Position numbers and translations under genes: made by a program. Positions 4,852 to 8,394 of a stretch of 8,394 nucleotides of DNA are shown piece after piece. The first letter of the stretch is position 1. Every line of letters starts with the position of its first letter. The notes below the pieces were generated by a model. The model was not told the DNA's origin. It worked only from the letters and a program-made list of their open reading frames with translations, and searched no databases. The DNA comes from VMSU01 sp031400755 (GTDB lineage: Bacteria; Desulfobacterota; Desulfobulbia; Desulfobulbales; VMSU01), in the NCBI GenBank assembly GCA_031400755.1, contig JANNQL010000149.1:1-8394 (forward strand), given 5' to 3'.

Positions 4852-7224
4852 TCAGTACTTCTCGAACACCTCATCCAGATGGTCGGCCGCGCCCTTGACC
4901 CCCATGTCCAGGTGGATGACATCGTCGTGCTTGCCAGGCTTGGCGGTTTTATGGGTGCCGGTCATGCGCGGCATGGCCTGATGGGCGATGGCCTTCGGCT
5001 GCTTGGCTGCCTTTTGTTGGGCAGGAGGCAAGGCGCGCTGCCGGCCAGTGTCCAGGGTAAAGAAGGCGATGGTGCCCTTGAGCTGCTCGGCCTGGCTGGA
5101 CAACTCTTCGGTGGTGGAGGCCATCTCCTCGGCCGAGGCGGCGTTCTGCTGGATGACCTGATCGAGCTGCTGAATGGCCCGATTGACCTGCTCGGCGCCG
5201 CTATCCTGCTCCTTGCTCGAGGCAGTGATCTCCTGGACCAGTTCGGCAGTTCTCTGGATATCCGGCAGCATCTTGTTCAGCATGTCGCCGGCCTGTTCGG
5301 CAATGGCCACGCTCGAGGTGGAGAGCTGGCTGATCTCGCCGGCGGCGGACTGGCTGCGCTCGGCCAGTTTCCTGACCTCGGAGGCCACTACCGCAAAGCC
5401 CTTGCCGTGTTCGCCGGCCCGGGCCGCCTCTATTGCCGCGTTCAAGGCCAGGAGGTTGGTCTGGCGGGCAATCTCCTCGATGATTGAAATCTTGGTGGCG
5501 ATCTGCTTCATGGCCGCCACCGTCTCGGTGACTGCCTTGCCGCCCTCCTTGGCATCGGAGGAGCTCTTGACCGCGATCTTCTCGGTCTGCATGGCGTTGT
5601 CGGTGTTCTGCCTGATGTTGGAGGCCATCTGCTCCATGCTGGAAGAGACCTCCTCGGCGCTGGCCGCCTGCTCGGTCGCCCCCTGCGACATGTGCTGGGC
5701 CGTGGCCGATAGTTCCTGACCACCGGCGGCGACGTTCTCGGCCGCCGCCTGCACGTCAATCACCACCTCTTTCAGCTTGGCAACCATATTGGCCAGGGAC
5801 TCCATCAGTTCATCGTTGTCGCTGCGCTTTTTAAGCTCGACCATCAGGTTGCCTTGGGCCACCTGCTTGGCATTGGCGGTAATGTTGTTGGTGGCCTCGA
5901 TCAGGATGTTCAGATTGTTCTTGATGCCGTTAAAGTCGCCGTTATAGTTGTCGGTGATGACCTTGGGCATATCGCCTTTTGATATGCGGTCGACATACTC
6001 GGCCGCCACGTTCAAGGGTCCGATCACCGCATCGAGGGTGTCGTTGACGCCGGAGACGATTTTCTGGAAATCGCCATGGTGCTTGGTGGCGTCGGCCCGA
6101 GTGGCAAGCTTACCATCCACCGCAGCCTTGGAGAGGACATTGGCATCCTTGACCAAGGCGTTGACCGCGTCGATGGCCTGATTCAGGTTGTTCTTGATCT
6201 CGTTGAAGTCGCCGTTATAGGTGTCGGTGATCTTGGGCGGGATATCGCCCTTGGAGATGCGGTCGACATACTCGCCCGCCACGTTCAAGGGTCCGATGAC
6301 CGCATCAAGGGTGTCGTTGACCCCGACCACGATCTTCTGAAAATCGCCCTGATGCTTGGAGGCATCGGCCCTCGTTGCAAGCTTACCTTCCACCGCCGCC
6401 TTAGCGAGCATATTGGCATCGGCGACCAGGGCCTTGATGGTCTCCACCATCTTGTGCATGGCGGCCAGCAGACTGTCCTGCTTCTTGCCGGTCAGGTCGA
6501 TGGTCATTGATACGTCACCCACCGCCACCTTGCCGGCGATGTCTTTGACGTCTGCCGGGTCGGCGCCCAGCTGACCGAGGACGATGCTGGAGATGAAGAT
6601 GCCAAGCCCCACGGCCAGCAGACCGCCGGCCACCATCAAGATCGTCATCAATTGCGAGGCGGCGTTGGCGGTGACCGTGTTGGCATCGGACTGGGCCTTG
6701 GCCGCATCCTCGTTCAATTTCTGTATCTTCTTGATCATCTCGCCAAACTCGTTCGAGGCCTTGCGCATATCCCCCGCGACCAGGTCTTTGGCCTCCTCCT
6801 GCTTGCCCGCATCGACCAGCGATTTCAAGGGATCGAAGAATTTTTCATAGGCCTGTTGCTTGGCCATGTACTCTTCGAAGTTCTTGCGGTCAGTCTCGTC
6901 AATATAGGTTTTGGTGTACTTTTCATTGACTGCCGCCTGATCGGCCCGGAGTTTGCTTATGGTATCGAAAGCTTTATTGCGCTGTTCGGCCGACTCCGCT
7001 GCCATGTAATCGCGGGCATTGATCCGGAGACGCTGGTAATTGGTAGACATATCAACAAGATAGGAGAGCGGCAGAGTCATCTTCTCGTAGAGCTTGGTAT
7101 CGGCGGCATCAATCTCACGGATCTTCTTGATGCCGATAAAGCCGATGGCGACCGCAACTACCGCCACCAGAATGAACCCTGCCAACAATTTTGTCCTGAG
7201 TTTGAAGTTGTAGAACCACTGCAT
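4852..7224 (-). CDS. Methyl-accepting chemotaxis protein with expanded HAMP array
   Basis: 790 residues; start ATG at 7224 fixed by AAAGGAGGT seven bases upstream. TM1 is at about 12-31, then a helical periplasmic region of about 160 residues resembling a four-helix-bundle sensor, then TM2 at about 192-215. A membrane-proximal HAMP (216-265) is followed by two tandem 91-residue units (265-355, 356-446), each with two HAMP-like halves marked by a GDF motif, and a last HAMP (447-489, VAQGNLMVELKKRSDNDEL). The signalling hairpin (about 485-720) has the highly conserved tip at 583-623 (EEIARQTNLLALNAAIEAAR, then GKGFAVVASEVRKLA) that binds CheW and CheA. Methylation-type helices contain ATEQAASAEEVSSSMEQ (516-532) and QQNAASAEEMASTTEEL (692-708). 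A flexible A/P/K/Q-rich tail (725-780) ends in VFEKY, a possible CheR tether. The gene lies between a putative porin gene and cheW. The ligand cannot be told from sequence. Confidence 0.96.
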   Translation of the reverse strand: MQWFYNFKLRTKLLAGFILVAVVAVAIGFIGIKKIREIDAADTKLYEKMTLPLSYLVDMSTNYQRLRINARDYMAAESAEQRNKAFDTISKLRADQAAVNEKYTKTYIDETDRKNFEEYMAKQQAYEKFFDPLKSLVDAGKQEEAKDLVAGDMRKASNEFGEMIKKIQKLNEDAAKAQSDANTVTANAASQLMTILMVAGGLLAVGLGIFISSIVLGQLGADPADVKDIAGKVAVGDVSMTIDLTGKKQDSLLAAMHKMVETIKALVADANMLAKAAVEGKLATRADASKHQGDFQKIVVGVNDTLDAVIGPLNVAGEYVDRISKGDIPPKITDTYNGDFNEIKNNLNQAIDAVNALVKDANVLSKAAVDGKLATRADATKHHGDFQKIVSGVNDTLDAVIGPLNVAAEYVDRISKGDMPKVITDNYNGDFNGIKNNLNILIEATNNITANAKQVAQGNLMVELKKRSDNDELMESLANMVAKLKEVVIDVQAAAENVAAGGQELSATAQHMSQGATEQAASAEEVSSSMEQMASNIRQNTDNAMQTEKIAVKSSSDAKEGGKAVTETVAAMKQIATKISIIEEIARQTNLLALNAAIEAARAGEHGKGFAVVASEVRKLAERSQSAAGEISQLSTSSVAIAEQAGDMLNKMLPDIQRTAELVQEITASSKEQDSGAEQVNRAIQQLDQVIQQNAASAEEMASTTEELSSQAEQLKGTIAFFTLDTGRQRALPPAQQKAAKQPKAIAHQAMPRMTGTHKTAKPGKHDDVIHLDMGVKGAADHLDEVFEKY
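5887..6432 (-). repeat. Two tandem 273-bp repeats inside the MCP gene
   Basis: Units 6160-6432 and 5887-6159 abut in frame and encode two 91-residue blocks, each beginning ALVxDAN, that differ at about 17 positions. Identical stretches such as GKLATRADA, GVNDTLDAVIGPLNVA and EYVDRISKGD are shared. The duplication adds two HAMP-like modules to the array. Confidence 0.93.
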
Positions 7225-7297
7225 GGGCTTACCTCCTTTGAAAAAATGATGGGTTAAGAGACTCTCTTCCTCACACTTGTATTTTCGCTGTTGCTGG

Positions 7298-8113
7298 TCA
7301 AAAGGCCATGGCGACTGTTATCCCGCCATAAATGAAATCATTATATCCGCGCCCGCCGCCATCAAAGCTCTTTATCTCGATCAAATCAGCTGCATCGCTG
7401 GTCAGCGGGAACGAGTAGCACAGCACCGGAGTGATCGAGACATACTGGTTCACCGGCATAGCAATTGAAGCCGATAGCATCCCATCCTGAAAGCCGCTGA
7501 AAGCGTTCGTGGTTGCTGTCCAGTTGCTGGAATCGATCTCGGCATAGGAACTGGCATCCTCGGCGGCCAGATAGCCGATCTGACCGCTCAGGGTGAGGCC
7601 AACCTTATCGGTGATCGGCAAGGAATGTGAGATGCCAAGGGTGATATACCACCCGGCCAGGTTGTCGTAATCACGGTAGATGCTCAGCGTAGGAGTCAGC
7701 AAGGTGCGCCAGGCGGCGCGGGCAAAGACCTCCTGGCTGTCAGGGATACCATCCAGGCCATAATAGATATAGCCTGCGGTCATACCCACCTCTCCCACCG
7801 TCCAGTCATAGGCCAGGGTAAAATCGGTCTCGTTCCAATAGTTGGTGTTGGAGTTCGCTGTCCCTTGCACATAGAAATTGGTATCGACATTGCCCCAGAC
7901 ATTGGCGGAAAAGCCTTTGTAGGCCACCGTCATCGATGGCTGCAATACGATACTGTCTTTGCTGAGCTCAAAGCCGCGCCAGACGTACTTGCTCAGAGCG
8001 CTGACCGCCAGGCTCGCTGTGGGCCTGTCCTCTTCGGCCAGGGCGATACCGTCAACCTGCAAGCAGTACAGGGTTCCTAAGACAGCTAGGCTTACCTTTT
8101 TCCTCGTCTCCAT
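7298..8113 (-). CDS. Putative outer-membrane beta-barrel protein, TorF-like porin family
   Basis: 271 residues from ATG at 8113, with GAAAGGG about 11 bases upstream. The N-terminus is a signal peptide: basic RKK (4-6), a hydrophobic core, and probable cleavage after ALA at 26. The mature protein begins with SLAVSALSKYVWRGFELSK, resembling the S-x-Y-V-x-R-G opening of the TorF/CHP02001 group of putative porins. Alternating hydrophobic and polar strands rich in Tyr, Trp and Gly follow (for example TDFTLAYDW, YITLGISHSLPI, LTLSGQIGYL), and it ends ITVAMAF with the terminal Phe typical of BAM-dependent barrels. It should sit in the outer membrane and could form a solute channel. Substrate is unknown. 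The gene lies 73 bp upstream of the mcp in the same direction, between the two cheW copies, so co-transcription with the receptor is plausible. Family assignment is by recalled motif resemblance and is moderately sure. Confidence 0.7.
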   Translation of the reverse strand: METRKKVSLAVLGTLYCLQVDGIALAEEDRPTASLAVSALSKYVWRGFELSKDSIVLQPSMTVAYKGFSANVWGNVDTNFYVQGTANSNTNYWNETDFTLAYDWTVGEVGMTAGYIYYGLDGIPDSQEVFARAAWRTLLTPTLSIYRDYDNLAGWYITLGISHSLPITDKVGLTLSGQIGYLAAEDASSYAEIDSSNWTATTNAFSGFQDGMLSASIAMPVNQYVSITPVLCYSFPLTSDAADLIEIKSFDGGGRGYNDFIYGGITVAMAF

Positions 8114-8171
8114 AGTGTGTTTTTCCCTTTCAGTAAGTGATTTTCTGGGGCAGCGATTCTGACACCCCGGT

Positions 8172-8200
8172 TTGATAATGAACGAGTACGATTATTTCAA
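8172..8200 (-). promoter_or_regulatory. Possible sigma-70-type promoter upstream of the porin gene
   Basis: On the minus strand TTGAAA (8195-8200) and TATCAA (8172-8177) are separated by 17 bases. They match the consensus at 5 of 6 and 4 of 6 positions and would give a leader of about 50 nt before the porin ATG. Promoter-like hexamers arise by chance, so this is tentative. Confidence 0.3.
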
Positions 8201-8216
8201 AATCGTGGTGACTTTA

Positions 8217-8394
8217 CTAACCCGCCGCCTTCGCCGCTGAGGCGATATCCTCGGACGCGAAGACCTTGTCGATATCGAGGATCATCACGAAATCGTTGTC
8301 GAGCTTACCCATACCTTTGATGAAATCGGTATTGAGCTTGGTGCCGAGGTGAGGGGCCGGCTCGATCTTATCCGGCTCCATCTCCACTACCTCC
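8217..8394 (-). CDS. cheW: CheW coupling protein, second copy (C-terminal part only)
   Basis: The last 58 codons and TAG stop of a cheW gene whose 5' part lies beyond the right edge. The fragment runs from EVVEMEPDKIEPAPHLG through DFVMILDIDKVF to AAKAAG. Against the CheW encoded at 4083-4571 only six of 58 residues differ, mostly conservative (E/D, I/L, S/A, D/E, Q/S, T/A), and the other copy has one extra C-terminal Gln. DNA similarity is also high, with many changes at third positions. It is the first gene transcribed in this window and is followed after 103 bp by the putative porin gene. It probably belongs to a duplicated receptor-cheW cassette. Only the fragment can be judged, so intactness of the rest is unknown. 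Confidence 0.9.
   Translation of the reverse strand, partial: EVVEMEPDKIEPAPHLGTKLNTDFIKGMGKLDNDFVMILDIDKVFASEDIASAAKAAG

Noticed and set aside
4774..5487. Long plus-strand open frame (237 codons) opposite the mcp
   Set aside because: It lies antisense to a certain MCP coding region, and its Leu/Gly-rich composition is what reverse reading of that gene produces.
5887..6432. Tandem repeats considered as a CRISPR-like or mobile array
   Set aside because: They are two long in-frame coding repeats within the MCP, explained by HAMP module duplication.
7280..7301. Possible promoter for mcp using TTGACC at the porin stop
   Set aside because: No acceptable -10 hexamer is found at a 16-18 base spacing.

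Overview
The window is a stretch of chemosensory and two-component signalling genes, all on the minus strand, so transcription runs from high to low coordinates. The host is a Gram-negative bacterium, because one gene encodes a secreted beta-barrel with a C-terminal Phe. The long repeat-bracketed intergenic gaps and a cheW-cheR-cheD block beside a multi-HAMP receptor suggest a Desulfobacterota/Deltaproteobacteria-like genome. That assignment is a guess from gene style, not a demonstrated placement.

In the order of transcription: the 3' end of a cheW (8217-8394, cut by the window edge); a putative outer-membrane beta-barrel of the TorF-like porin type (7298-8113); a 790-residue methyl-accepting chemotaxis protein with a four-helix-bundle-like sensor and an expanded, internally duplicated HAMP array (4852-7224); a second cheW, very similar to the first (4083-4571); cheR methyltransferase (3077-3925); cheD deamidase overlapping cheR by 4 nt (2583-3080); a REC-GAF-PAS regulator with no output or kinase domain (904-2250); and a REC-HisKA-HATPase hybrid kinase that runs off the left edge (1-853).

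The first six genes form an adaptation-competent receptor module: the MCP senses, CheW couples it to a CheA kinase not seen here, CheR methylates the receptor, and CheD deamidates it. No cheA, cheB or cheY lies in the window. The last two genes have clearly related receiver domains and look like a tandem pair of signalling proteins, one able to receive phosphate and sense (GAF, PAS), the other able to phosphorylate.

The gaps are unusually rich in palindromic repeats: a perfect 28-bp inverted repeat between cheW and cheR, whose core recurs at the left window edge inside the kinase gene; two copies of a cruciform CGTCATTCC-type REP element (cheD side and mcp-cheW gap), each bracketed by its own unrelated outer inverted repeat; and a GTTGGGTTA-type repeat cluster. 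No tRNA, rRNA, CRISPR array or transposase gene was seen.
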